Shown: positions 18,568-26,357, numbered from the stretch's first letter. The stretch is 33,996 nt of DNA from Methyloceanibacter sp. (GCA_030064755.1 JASJEH010000042.1:1-33996); one strand, 5' to 3'. Notes: generated from the letters alone by a model not told the origin. Numbers and translations are program-made.

Positions 18568-18765
18568 ATGCGGTCCCCAGGGGTTGTCGTGTTCTACGTG
18601 CTGCTGGTGATTTTGCTCACCATGGCGAGCGTCCAGTATGGGCTCGGCCGTTTGCCGGGCGACATCGTCGTGGATCTCGGCAGCTTCTATTTCTATGTAC
18701 CGTTCACCACGGCGTTCATTGTTGCGCTGCTGCTAGGCGCCGTCTTCTGGTTCTTCCGCCGGTAA
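18568..18765 (+). CDS. DUF2905 family small membrane protein
   Basis: A 65-residue protein with two transmembrane helices (about residues 6-23 and 42-62) joined by the family motif GRLPGDIVVDLGSFYFYVPFTT, in which the conserved RLPGDI and F-Y-x-P residues identify DUF2905. The family has no known function. The ATG at 18568 lies four bases after the cbpM stop, so it is probably the third gene of the cbpA operon. Its last 33 bases overlap the 3' end of rnd on the opposite strand. Confidence 0.8.
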   Translation: MRSPGVVVFYVLLVILLTMASVQYGLGRLPGDIVVDLGSFYFYVPFTTAFIVALLLGAVFWFFRR

Positions 18766-19902
18766 CACGGTCACAGCGCCTTTGCGGATCGTCAGCGATA
18801 ACTCGCCACGCTTGAGCGCTAACGCGTCCTCGCCGAACAGCTTGCGGCGCCAGCCGCGCAATGCGGGCGTGTCTGCATCGTTCGAGCGGGCGATTTGTTC
18901 CAGTTCGTCAGACGTGGCGATAAGTTTCGGCGCCACGCCATGGCGTCCAGCCGTCGCCTTCAGCATCACGCGCAGTAGATCCATGACGGCCTGCGCTTCA
19001 GGCGGCATCGGTTCACCACGTTGAAGCGGGGGCACGGTTGACGGATCGCGCTCGAGCCCGCGCGCCACGGCTTCCAGGACGGCACGGCCGCGGGATGACC
19101 GCGCAAACCCATTGTGCAGCGAACGTAAGCCCCCAAGGTCTTCGACGGTGCGCGGCGCCTGGCCAGCGATGTCGTAGAGCGCTTCGTCCTTGAGAACGCG
19201 TGAGCGCGGAACATCTTGGCTCTGGGCCTCGCGTTCGCGCCAGGCCGCCAACTCCATCAGCACAGCTAGGGCCTTCTGCGTCTTGATCCGCATTTTGAGA
19301 CGCCGCCAGGCGTGCTCCGGATGAAGCTCGTAGGTGGCGGGATCGGTCAAAACGGCCATCTCTTCATTGAGCCAGCTGGCCCGCTCGGATTTGTCGAGCT
19401 GGGCCTTGAGCTTGGGAAAAAGGTCGCGCAGATGGGTCACGTCGCCCAAGGCATAGGCAAGTTGACGTTCGGAGAGCGGGCGGCGGCTCCAATCGGTGAA
19501 GCGGGAGCTCTTGTCGAGATTGCGGCCCAGCAGGCGCTTCACCAGCATGGCGTAGCTGACGGCCTCGCCGAAGCCGCAGACCATTGCCGCCACTTGCGTG
19601 TCGAAGATCGGGTGCGGCACGACGCCCGCCATATGATGAACGATTTCAATATCTTGGCGCGCTGAGTGAAAGACCTTAAGGACGTCCTCGTTGACCATTA
19701 GGTCGAAGAACGGGGTGAGTTCGATGTCTGGCGCCAGATTGTCGATCAGCACCTCGGTGTCGCCGCCTGCGATCTGAATGAGACAAAGGCGCGGCCAGAA
19801 CGTCTGCTCGCGCATGAACTCCGTATCGACGGTAACAAAGGGAGCCTTTGCGAGTTCGGCGCAAGCCGCCTCGAGGTCTTCTGTGGTTGTGATGAGATGC
19901 AT
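18733..19902 (-). CDS. rnd: Ribonuclease D
   Basis: RNase D is a DEDDy 3'-5' exoribonuclease that trims tRNA precursors and other structured RNAs. The exonuclease domain (residues 1-170) has all motifs: VDTEFMRE with Asp26 and Glu28 (Exo I), HSARQDIEI (Exo II) and YALGDVTHL with the Tyr and Asp of Exo III. It is followed by an HRDC domain (about 205-290) and a second C-terminal helical domain, giving the full 389-residue length. The gene is convergent with the cbpA-cbpM-DUF2905 operon, which it overlaps by 33 bp, and divergent from aspS, a common alphaproteobacterial neighbour. Confidence 0.95.
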   Translation of the reverse strand: MHLITTTEDLEAACAELAKAPFVTVDTEFMREQTFWPRLCLIQIAGGDTEVLIDNLAPDIELTPFFDLMVNEDVLKVFHSARQDIEIVHHMAGVVPHPIFDTQVAAMVCGFGEAVSYAMLVKRLLGRNLDKSSRFTDWSRRPLSERQLAYALGDVTHLRDLFPKLKAQLDKSERASWLNEEMAVLTDPATYELHPEHAWRRLKMRIKTQKALAVLMELAAWREREAQSQDVPRSRVLKDEALYDIAGQAPRTVEDLGGLRSLHNGFARSSRGRAVLEAVARGLERDPSTVPPLQRGEPMPPEAQAVMDLLRVMLKATAGRHGVAPKLIATSDELEQIARSNDADTPALRGWRRKLFGEDALALKRGELSLTIRKGAVTVLPAEEPEDGA

Positions 19903-20013
19903 GGATGGCCGATATAGCCCAAGGAACGGTGCCTGGCCAAGAGAACTAATTCTGGGACTCCGCGGACAGGGGGACCCAAGGGCTTAGAGGTTTGGGAAAG
20001 CAGCGCCTTCGCC

Positions 20014-20042
20014 TTGACAAGAGGAGGCATCCCGTGCGGTGT
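20014..20042 (+). promoter_or_regulatory. Possible promoter for aspS
   Basis: A perfect TTGACA at 20014-20019 lies about 90 bp upstream of the aspS ATG in the rnd/aspS divergent region. The sequence at -10 distance is a poor match to TATAAT, so only the -35 element is persuasive. Confidence 0.3.
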
Positions 20043-20107
20043 TCCGCTCGCTCCCGAAGCGGGAGTCTCCGCGGTACACTCGTTCCTCCGCCACAGATCA
20101 TAGAGCC

Positions 20108-21886
20108 ATGCACGCTTTTCGCACTCACACTTGCGGCGCGCTTCGCAGCGCCGATGTCGGTAACACTGTTCGCCTATCGGGATGGGTGCATCGCATCCGT
20201 GACCATGGTGGCTTGCTGTTCATTGATCTGCGGGATCATTACGGCATCACGCAGATCGTTGCCGACCCGGATTCTCCAGTCTTTGCGACCGTGGAGGGGC
20301 TGAAGCCGGAATGGGTGGTGCGTGTGGACGGGGCCGTTGTGGCGCGCTCCGACGACACGGTGAATCCGAACCTGCCAACAGGTGAGGTCGAAGTACGCGT
20401 TTCTGATCTTGAGGTCTTGTCGGAGTCGGCCGAGCTGCCGCTGCCGGTGTTCGGTGAACCCGATTACCCCGAGGAGACGCGGCTCCGCTACCGCTTCTTG
20501 GATCTGCGCCGCGAGACGCTGCATGCCAACGTCATGAAACGCGCCGAGATCATCTCCTCGATCCGCGAGCGCATGCGTGATGCCGGGTTCTTCGAGTTTC
20601 AGACGCCAATCCTGACTGCGTCATCGCCCGAAGGGGCACGCGACTATCTCGTTCCGTCCCGCGTTCATCCCGGCAAGTTCTACGCCTTGCCGCAGGCGCC
20701 GCAGCAGTTCAAACAGCTCATCATGATGGCGGGCTTCGACCGCTACTTTCAGATCGCGCCGTGCTTCCGCGACGAAGACGCGCGCGCGGACCGGTCGCCG
20801 GGCGAGTTCTACCAACTCGACCTAGAGATGAGCTTCGTCACCCAAGAGGACATCTTCGAGACGGTCGAGCCGATCATTCGCGGACTGTTCGAGCAATTCG
20901 GGGATGGGCAGCCGGTGACCCAGAAATTCCCGCGCATCCCCTACAAAGAGGCGATGCACAAATACGGCACGGACAAGCCGGATTTGCGTAACCCGATCGA
21001 GATGGAGGACGTGACCGACCACTTCCGGGGCTCGGGCTTCAAAGTCTTCGCCGGCATGATTGAAAAAGACGAGAATGCGCGCGTCTGGGCGATCCCAGGG
21101 AAGACGGGCGGTAGCCGCGCCGTTTGCGACCGGATGAATTCCTGGGCGCAAGGCGAAGGCCAGCCGGGTCTTGGCTACATCTTCTTCCGGGACGGCGAGG
21201 GGGCGGGCCCCGTCGCGAAGAATATCGGCCCCGAGCGCACCGCGGCGATCCGCGACCAGTTGGGCCTGGGCGATGGCGATGCCGTGTTCTTCGTTGCCGG
21301 CCTGCCCACGGACTTCGTCGATTTCGCCGCGCGGGCGCGCAGCAAGATCGGCGAGGAGCTGAAGCTCACCGCTTCGGGCCGCTTCGACTTTTGCTGGATC
21401 GTCGACTTCCCCATGTTTGAGTGGAACGAGGACGAGAAGAAGATCGACTTCTCTCACAATCCATTCTCCATGCCGCAAGGCGGGCTCGACGCGCTGGACA
21501 CGATGGAGCCGGAAGAGGTCCTGGCCTATCAGTACGACCTCGTGTGCAATGGTGTTGAGTTGTCGTCAGGCGCGATCCGGAACCACAAGCCGGAAATCAT
21601 GGAGAAGGCCTTCGCGATTGCTGGCTATCCCAAGGAAGAGCTGGAGGCCCGTTTTGGGGGCATGCTCCGCGCACTGCAGTATGGGGCACCGCCCCATGGC
21701 GGCATCGCGCCGGGTATCGACCGCATGGTCATGCTGCTCTGTGGCGAGGAGAATCTGCGCGAAGTGGTGATGTTCCCGATGAATCAGCAGGCGGAAGACC
21801 TGCTGATGGGCGCCCCGTCCGAGGTGTCGCCGGATCAGCTCAAAGAACTCAGCATTCGTATTTCCCTCCAAAAAGCAAAAGGCTAG
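20108..21886 (+). CDS. aspS: Aspartate--tRNA ligase (non-discriminating signature)
   Basis: A class II aminoacyl-tRNA synthetase of 592 residues. The N-terminal OB-fold anticodon-binding domain begins [10 protein letters not shown] and continues [11 protein letters not shown]; the catalytic core includes [13 protein letters not shown], the [21 protein letters not shown] region, [16 protein letters not shown] (motif 2 region), the bacterial GAD insertion, and the motif 3 region [13 protein letters not shown]. Position 33 is His, within RDHGG. From memory, bacterial enzymes that discriminate against tRNA-Asn have Leu here and those charging both tRNAs have His, so this enzyme probably also makes Asp-tRNA-Asn for GatCAB. 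The ATG at 20108 gives the standard length; an upstream in-frame start at 20039 would add 23 residues. Confidence 0.96.
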   Translation: MHAFRTHTCGALRSADVGNTVRLSGWVHRIRDHGGLLFIDLRDHYGITQIVADPDSPVFATVEGLKPEWVVRVDGAVVARSDDTVNPNLPTGEVEVRVSDLEVLSESAELPLPVFGEPDYPEETRLRYRFLDLRRETLHANVMKRAEIISSIRERMRDAGFFEFQTPILTASSPEGARDYLVPSRVHPGKFYALPQAPQQFKQLIMMAGFDRYFQIAPCFRDEDARADRSPGEFYQLDLEMSFVTQEDIFETVEPIIRGLFEQFGDGQPVTQKFPRIPYKEAMHKYGTDKPDLRNPIEMEDVTDHFRGSGFKVFAGMIEKDENARVWAIPGKTGGSRAVCDRMNSWAQGEGQPGLGYIFFRDGEGAGPVAKNIGPERTAAIRDQLGLGDGDAVFFVAGLPTDFVDFAARARSKIGEELKLTASGRFDFCWIVDFPMFEWNEDEKKIDFSHNPFSMPQGGLDALDTMEPEEVLAYQYDLVCNGVELSSGAIRNHKPEIMEKAFAIAGYPKEELEARFGGMLRALQYGAPPHGGIAPGIDRMVMLLCGEENLREVVMFPMNQQAEDLLMGAPSEVSPDQLKELSIRISLQKAKG

Positions 21887-21926
21887 GGGAGGCCCGCAAT
21901 CGTCGGCTCGGCTCCGACTCCTCTAG
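21883..21926 (+). terminator. Candidate terminator after aspS
   Basis: CTAGGGGAG (21883-21891, including the stop codon) pairs with CTCCTCTAG (21918-21926) with one G-U pair, enclosing a second small stem GTCGG/CCGAC. Downstream is GCTTCGTCATTTTC with a short T-run. Confidence 0.45.
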
Positions 21927-21949
21927 GCTTCGTCATTTTCATGACAGCG

Positions 21950-21979
21950 CTGACAGTGTGCGCATTTCCCGGTTATCAT
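21950..21979 (+). promoter_or_regulatory. Candidate promoter for the ceramidase-family gene
   Basis: CTGACA (21950-21955) and TATCAT (21974-21979) are separated by 18 bp, each matching the sigma-70 consensus at five of six positions. The start codon is about 134 bp downstream, implying a long leader. Visual match only. Confidence 0.4.
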
Positions 21980-22112
21980 GATGCCGAGGGTGCTGCTGAA
22001 AACACATAAGATCGGAGCGCGTCTGCTTTCAGACGGGGTCTGTCGCCAGTGCCCTGCATGCCGTTAGGGAGGGCCTCTTTCCTAGAGTGACGGGATGAAA
22101 GGATAAGGGACC

Positions 22113-23204
22113 ATGACGTTAGGCGAGCGCGTCTTCATTTATTGCGAGCGGGGAACCAACGAGGCCCTTTGGGCCGAACCGATCAACGCTATTTCCAATG
22201 CCGGCTTCTTCGTAGCCGCGCTCATCTTCTGGCAGCTTGTCTTGTGGCGACCGCCGGAACAGCGCAGCGCCGATCACTATCTCTTCATCGCACTCGTTTT
22301 CGCGATCTGTTTCGGCAGCACCGCGTTTCACGTCTATGCGGACCAGGGCACGGCGCTTGCGGACGTCATCCCCATTGGCCTGTTCATGCTGGTTTATTTC
22401 GGCTTCGCCCTGAACCGGTTCTTGAACGTGCCGCCCGGATGGACGGTCTTTCTCGTTGCGATCTTTGCGGGGCTTATCGGCGCCGCCACGCAGATCCAAT
22501 GCTGGGAGGGTGGCGTCGGGTTCGCCGGTATGGCGCCGGACGACGCCAAGTCGTGCATGAACGGTAGTGTTGGTTATTTGCCGGCACTGGGTGTGCTCAT
22601 CGTCGTCAGCATGCTGGTCGCGGAGCGGCGCCATAAGGCCGCGCCCTATCTACTTGCGGCGACGCTCGTGTTTGCAGGCTCGATCCTGCTGCGGTCCCTG
22701 GACATGGCTTTGTGCGAGAGCGTGGTCGTCGAAGACCGGCATACCGGCACGCACTTCATTTGGCATCTGCTGAACGCGGTCGTGCTTTTCTTACTGATGC
22801 GCGCAAGCTTAGAGACCGAGACGAAGCCGGAGCCGGAGCCTGTCGAGGAGAAGCTGGAGGAGAAAACGCCCGCGGCAGCGGCGCAGCCGGAGGCGGCAGA
22901 CGAGCTCAAGGAAGAGCCAGAGGCCAAGGGAGAGTCTGGGGCGCAAAAAGAGCGTGGGACAACAAAGGCTTCCGAAGACGAACAGGCACCGGACGAGAAG
23001 GGGACATCGAGCGACGCCGCCGAGAAAGACCTTGCAAAGGACGAGGGCGACCCAAAGGACGAGAACAAGCCTTCGGGGGACAAGGAGCCCTCAGAGGACA
23101 ATGTCCCGGAGGATCGGCCGCCAGACGAAGAGTCTCCCAAAGATCAATCCTCTGAAGTCGACTCCTCCGAAGATGACTCAGCGGCCAAAAAGAAGCCCTC
23201 GTAA
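22113..23204 (+). CDS. Ceramidase-domain membrane protein with long acidic C-terminal tail
   Basis: A 363-residue protein. Residues 1-232 form a seven-span membrane domain of the alkaline ceramidase (CREST) type: the start YCERGTNEALWAEPINAISNAGFF matches the family entry motif, FGSTAFHVYAD gives Ser69, His73 and Asp77, and GTHFIWHLLNA gives His214 and His218. Together these are the expected Ser, Asp and three-His zinc site, so hydrolase activity on an amide-linked lipid is plausible. Residues 233-363 are a low-complexity tail made almost only of Glu, Asp, Lys, Pro, Ser and Ala, with no hydrophobic segment. Such a tail is not part of the family and should lie disordered on one face of the membrane. 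An AAGGATAAGGG site precedes the ATG. Neighbours do not suggest a pathway. Confidence 0.8.
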   Translation: MTLGERVFIYCERGTNEALWAEPINAISNAGFFVAALIFWQLVLWRPPEQRSADHYLFIALVFAICFGSTAFHVYADQGTALADVIPIGLFMLVYFGFALNRFLNVPPGWTVFLVAIFAGLIGAATQIQCWEGGVGFAGMAPDDAKSCMNGSVGYLPALGVLIVVSMLVAERRHKAAPYLLAATLVFAGSILLRSLDMALCESVVVEDRHTGTHFIWHLLNAVVLFLLMRASLETETKPEPEPVEEKLEEKTPAAAAQPEAADELKEEPEAKGESGAQKERGTTKASEDEQAPDEKGTSSDAAEKDLAKDEGDPKDENKPSGDKEPSEDNVPEDRPPDEESPKDQSSEVDSSEDDSAAKKKPS

Positions 23205-23224
23205 AAGGGGGCTTCTCAAGCCCC
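23191..23224 (+). terminator. Overlapping hairpins at the end of the ceramidase-family gene
   Basis: GGGGCTT (23208-23214) pairs with AAGCCCC (23218-23224) around a 3-base loop just after the stop codon. An alternative stem, AGAAGCCC (23191-23198) with GGGCTTCT (23209-23216), uses the same bases and spans the stop codon, so the two cannot form together. No strong T-run follows. Confidence 0.4.
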
Positions 23225-23344
23225 GCGTCCTTCGTGCCCTTAGACAAACCTGGCCACAACGGGTAGTAGGGGCTTTGCTCTAAAGGTCGGGTCGTCTTCG
23301 GGGCGAACCAGCCTTGGCGGCGGGATGCGTGTCCCGCGCGCCGC

Positions 23345-23433
23345 GCGGACGTGGTGGAATTGGTAGACACACAGGACTTAAAATCCTGAGGGGGGTAACC
23401 CCCGTGCGGGTTCGACCCCCGCCGTCCGCACCA
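23345..23433 (+). tRNA. tRNA-Leu (anticodon TAA)
   Basis: An 89-nt class II tRNA. The acceptor arms GCGGACG (23345-23351) and CGTCCGC (23423-23429) pair fully. The D-arm region TGGTGGAATTGGTAGACAC is typical of tRNA-Leu, the anticodon stem CAGGA/TCCTG encloses the loop CTTAAAA with anticodon TAA, a long variable arm GGGGG(TAA)CCCCC follows, and the T-arm GCGGG-TTCGACC-CCCGC is complete. The 3' CCA is encoded (23431-23433) after discriminator A. It reads UUA and UUG leucine codons. Confidence 0.97.
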
Positions 23434-23617
23434 GCAGCCAAGTAGCGTTCTCTCAGCCCACGACGCACGTCTTCTGCCCACAGCGGACAGGATCTAGGTC
23501 TGCCGCTTGGCCGGAGCCTGTTTACGATCTGTTCAGGCCAACCATACATAATGGTATGCTCCTGTCTGAAGTTGTCTAGGCTTCACCCGTCGGGGTGGCA
23601 CTTCCGCGGAGGAGCTC

Positions 23618-23752
23618 ATGAAGAGTTTTTCAGCGGTTTTGGTTGCGGCCGCAGTGATTATCGCGGTTCAGTCCTATGTTCACGATTGCCGCTGGCGCGG
23701 CCCAGACAGGTGGGAGCCATGGGTGTCCTGCCTGATGGGCTTCCGCCCCTAG
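23618..23752 (+). CDS. Small membrane or exported peptide, 44 residues
   Basis: An ORF too short for usual gene finders: ATG at 23618, TAG at 23750-23752. It is preceded by GGAGGAGCTC, a near-perfect ribosome-binding site ending next to the start codon. The product starts MKSFSAVLVAAAVIIAVQSY, a basic start followed by a hydrophobic helix of about 16 residues, then a short Trp/Arg-rich hydrophilic part with two cysteines (residues 24 and 38). It could be a single-span membrane peptide or a signal peptide with a tiny mature part. No family is recognised. It lies just behind tRNA-Leu in a gene-poor accessory segment. Confidence 0.5.
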   Translation: MKSFSAVLVAAAVIIAVQSYVHDCRWRGPDRWEPWVSCLMGFRP

Positions 23753-23791
23753 GCCAACGCGCGTTCCCCATTCTCTCGGACTACAGCCTGT

Positions 23792-24058
23792 TCAGTGCTT
23801 GGAACGCGGTTCCTGACTGTGTTTGGGGGGATGCGTTGGCCGGGCCTTTACGGAGACCTGCGTGGTCCACGGGAAGAACATGGGGCACGGCTTTGTGATG
23901 TCCGGCACGATCACATCAAGGCCCGGATGGCTCAGCTCCTCATTCATGAGCAGTAGAGAAAGCCACAGCGCGCAGCCGCTGTAGTGCACACAGGCCGAGC
24001 ATCGACTCGTGTCCCGGAACTGGTTCAATTGGGCAACTGTGTACTGGCCCATAGCCAT
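23792..24058 (-). CDS. Hypothetical small protein with Cys motif
   Basis: An 88-residue ORF from ATG at 24058 (or 24052). The middle reads RCSACVHYSGCALW (Cys20, Cys23, Cys29), then a hydrophobic helix and ITKPCPMFFPW with Cys58, a CxxC-x5-C...C spacing that could bind a metal or form disulfides. The final 20 residues are Pro/Lys/Ser-rich and look less protein-like, so the gene may be decayed or frameshifted at its 3' end. The ribosome-binding site is poor (GGATA). I do not recognise a family. The ordered Cys pattern is the main reason to list it. Confidence 0.35.
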   Translation of the reverse strand: MAMGQYTVAQLNQFRDTSRCSACVHYSGCALWLSLLLMNEELSHPGLDVIVPDITKPCPMFFPWTTQVSVKARPTHPPKHSQEPRSKH

Positions 24059-24347
24059 TTATCCAGTATGGCGGACGGCGCTCACCCATGGCAGACGGCC
24101 CACACGTGGCGGGTTCTCAAGCGCCGCGCTTAGTAAAAGCTGATTGAACCCCACCAGCGCAGCTATTTTGTGACGCGATAACGGCGACGCAATCGCGGCA
24201 GTGCGATAAGGGCCGAGATTAGCACGCCAGTGTGCTCGCCCTTTGCAGACTTCTTGAGCGAGCGTTCGTCTCAGTACGACTTCACAACACATACGATAGC
24301 CAACAGCAAATCGGCCACGCGCTCATAGTGGTGGAATGCGGCGGCCG
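24059..24347. other. Non-coding stretch, nothing recognised
   Basis: Short ORFs on both strands here have no ribosome-binding site, no recognisable domain and implausible composition. No RNA gene, terminator or insertion-sequence end was seen. The sequence may be decayed accessory DNA. Confidence 0.4.
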
Positions 24348-25160
24348 TTACCCCGAGATCGTGACCGTGGCATTCGGCGCCAGCCAATGGAGGCGTCCAT
24401 CAAGACTAAAACAGGCGGCTTGGGTATAGGCCAGCACATCGGACTTCCAGGGCTCGTGCAAGTCCTTAAATTCGATCTGGAGACAGAACGACAGATACTC
24501 GTCCCTCTCGGCCTCGTTGCCAGGGTCGAATAAGCCGGTCAGGTCGTGAGGCGTCGGGTCATAAGCCACAGAAGGCTCGATACCCTGTTGGCGAAGCCCA
24601 AAGACCAGCTCCGCGCTTGAGAAGCCATGGTTTGGACCGGGTGGACGATCCCGTTCAAAACGCGGATTGAACAAGTGATACATGGGGTGGTCGCCAAAGG
24701 GGCCCTGCAGAAAGGCGATGATTTTTCCTCCAGGCTTCAAGGCACCGCGAGCATGTCGAACGCACGCAACGGGATCCGGCATCCAGTAGAGTGAGTGGGA
24801 GAACAGCACCAAGTCGAAGTAGCCCGAGATCGCGTAATCGGGGTGGAAGTCCGCTTCATCGAGTTCAGCGTCGACGTTAAGGCTCGACAGGGTTTGCCGT
24901 AGCGCCGACGTGTGAGCGGGATTGGGCTCGATTGCAAAGTAACGGCCCGGCTGGCGGCGCGTTCGGGCGAGCCAATCACGGACCACCATGCCAGTACCGG
25001 CGCCGATATCCAGACACGTAAAGTCGGATGGGAGCGTTTCCGCCACGTCCACAAGGCGTTGAATCATCGCTGGATACTCGTGGGAGCGCGAAACAAAGAC
25101 CGCGAATGTCTCGGCGTAGCGCTGGGCGTTCAGCGAGGTCACGGGCGTGCTGGTTGTCAT
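24348..25160 (-). CDS. Class I SAM-dependent methyltransferase
   Basis: A 270-residue cytoplasmic methyltransferase. Motif I LDIGAGTGMVVRDWL (about residues 50-64) binds SAM; an acidic residue follows in YFAIEPNP, and LVLFSHSLYWMPDP and LKPGGKIIAFLQG are the post-I and motif III regions of the Rossmann fold. The YWMPDP and FGDHPMYHLF segments resemble small-molecule N-methyltransferases such as the histamine methyltransferase-like group, but the substrate is unknown. The ATG at 25160 is the first plausible start, beginning MTTSTPVTSLNAQRYAETF; longer frames to 25271 lack a motif-like N-terminus. It sits between tRNA-Leu and a degenerate copy of its 3' end, so it may have been acquired. Confidence 0.8.
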   Translation of the reverse strand: MTTSTPVTSLNAQRYAETFAVFVSRSHEYPAMIQRLVDVAETLPSDFTCLDIGAGTGMVVRDWLARTRRQPGRYFAIEPNPAHTSALRQTLSSLNVDAELDEADFHPDYAISGYFDLVLFSHSLYWMPDPVACVRHARGALKPGGKIIAFLQGPFGDHPMYHLFNPRFERDRPPGPNHGFSSAELVFGLRQQGIEPSVAYDPTPHDLTGLFDPGNEAERDEYLSFCLQIEFKDLHEPWKSDVLAYTQAACFSLDGRLHWLAPNATVTISG

Positions 25161-25286
25161 GTCGTAGACCGTTTTTGTGCGCTGCGAGTGCGCTTGGAGC
25201 TTCGCAGGTTGTTGAGTCGGGCAAGAGCGAACCACAAGGCTGCGCGACGTGCCAGTTCCGATTACCGCCATCTGGACCCACGTAGC

Positions 25287-25308
25287 TTCGACCCCGTCGT
25301 CCGCGCCA
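25287..25308 (+). repeat. Degenerate copy of the tRNA-Leu 3' end (possible attachment-site scar)
   Basis: This 22-nt stretch, in direct orientation, matches the T-loop-to-CCA part of tRNA-Leu at 23411-23433 with two substitutions and one missing base: TTCGACCCC, then GTCGTCCGC, then GCCA. The similarity starts exactly at the T-loop and nothing upstream resembles the rest of a tRNA, so it is not a tRNA gene. Integrases using the 3' half of a tRNA gene leave such direct repeats. No integrase gene lies between the two copies. Confidence 0.5.
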
Positions 25309-25383
25309 TAAATGACACTCGGCCCGCGCTGTTGGTCGTATCATCTGTTTCGGTTCAAACCACAAACTGGCGGGAGCGGAGTG

Positions 25384-26298
25384 ATGGTGGAGATCGAGTG
25401 TCTCTGGGAGTGCAACGATGGCTTGGGCGAGACGCCCATTTGGCTTGCGGAGCAGGAGTCCATCTATTGGGCGGACCATGTCGGCCCTGCGATCGATTTG
25501 GCCGGTCCGCGACGCCCCTCAATTCGCATGTTGAATACCGCCACCGGAAAACGCCAGACCTGGGACATGCCCGAACAGATCGGGTCTTTTGGCTTTCGCC
25601 CTGGTGGCGGGCTCATTTGCGGCGCTAACTCTGGCTTCTGCACGATTGAGCTCGGTACAGGCGCATTCGGCCGGATCGTCGACCCCGAACCGGACAAGCC
25701 GCACAACCGCCTCAATGATGGAAAGATCGACCGCCGTGGCCGCTTCTGGTGCAGCAGCATGAACACAATGCTCACTGACAAGTCGGCACGCCTATACTGC
25801 CTAGATCCCGATTTCACCTGCCGTTCCGTTGCCGAGGACTTCTCCTTCGTCGTCGGCAACGGCATTGCCTTCGATCCTGAGGATACGCGGATGTACTTCG
25901 GCGACACATTCGGTGGCACGATCTATGTTTTCGACTTCGATATCGATGAAGGGCTTATCTCAAATCGTCGGCCGTTCTTTTCGGTCGAAGACCGTAAGCC
26001 AGCAATTGTTGACGGTGCGACCGTCGATGCAGATGGTTACTACTGGTTCGCCTTGAACCTAGGCGGCAAGATTTTGCGCGTTGACCCAAATGGACGCCTC
26101 GACCGGGAGATTGATATGCCGGTTCGTAGCCCGACCTGTGTCCAATTCGGCGGCGACAATCTTGAGACGCTCTACGTCACATCGCAGCAGTCGTTTCTGA
26201 CTCCCGCGGAACTCGCCCATCACCCCAAACCGGGTAGCATGTTTGCCATACGCGGCCTAGGCGTGCGGGGGCTACCCGAGCCCAAGTTCGGTGTTTGA
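25384..26298 (+). CDS. SMP-30/gluconolactonase/LRE family protein
   Basis: A 304-residue six-bladed beta-propeller, a metal-dependent lactonase or sugar-acid-type hydrolase. The metal-binding residues of the family are all visible: Glu16 in GLGETPIW, Asn159 in VGNGIAFDP and Asp210 in IVDGATVD, with the substrate-side Asn111 in NRLNDGKID. There is no signal peptide. The ATG at 25384 is chosen because GGGAGCGGAG lies directly upstream and the product begins MVEIECLWECNDGLGETP, as usual for the family; an upstream in-frame ATG at 25312 would run close to the tRNA-like repeat. The physiological lactone is unknown; no sugar-catabolic genes are adjacent. Confidence 0.88.
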   Translation: MVEIECLWECNDGLGETPIWLAEQESIYWADHVGPAIDLAGPRRPSIRMLNTATGKRQTWDMPEQIGSFGFRPGGGLICGANSGFCTIELGTGAFGRIVDPEPDKPHNRLNDGKIDRRGRFWCSSMNTMLTDKSARLYCLDPDFTCRSVAEDFSFVVGNGIAFDPEDTRMYFGDTFGGTIYVFDFDIDEGLISNRRPFFSVEDRKPAIVDGATVDADGYYWFALNLGGKILRVDPNGRLDREIDMPVRSPTCVQFGGDNLETLYVTSQQSFLTPAELAHHPKPGSMFAIRGLGVRGLPEPKFGV

Positions 26299-26357
26299 TC
26301 TGTGCAGGTTCTGAATTTTACCTTGCCGTTTGCCCCGCGCGTGCATGCAAACACAAC

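Noticed and set aside
22646-23140. Ser-rich minus-strand ORF opposite the ceramidase tail
   Set aside because: It mirrors the Glu/Asp/Pro codon bias of the real tail and has no independent signal.
25280-25308. A second tRNA gene before the SMP-30 gene
   Set aside because: Only the T-loop-to-CCA portion matches; no acceptor partner, D-arm or anticodon arm can be found upstream.
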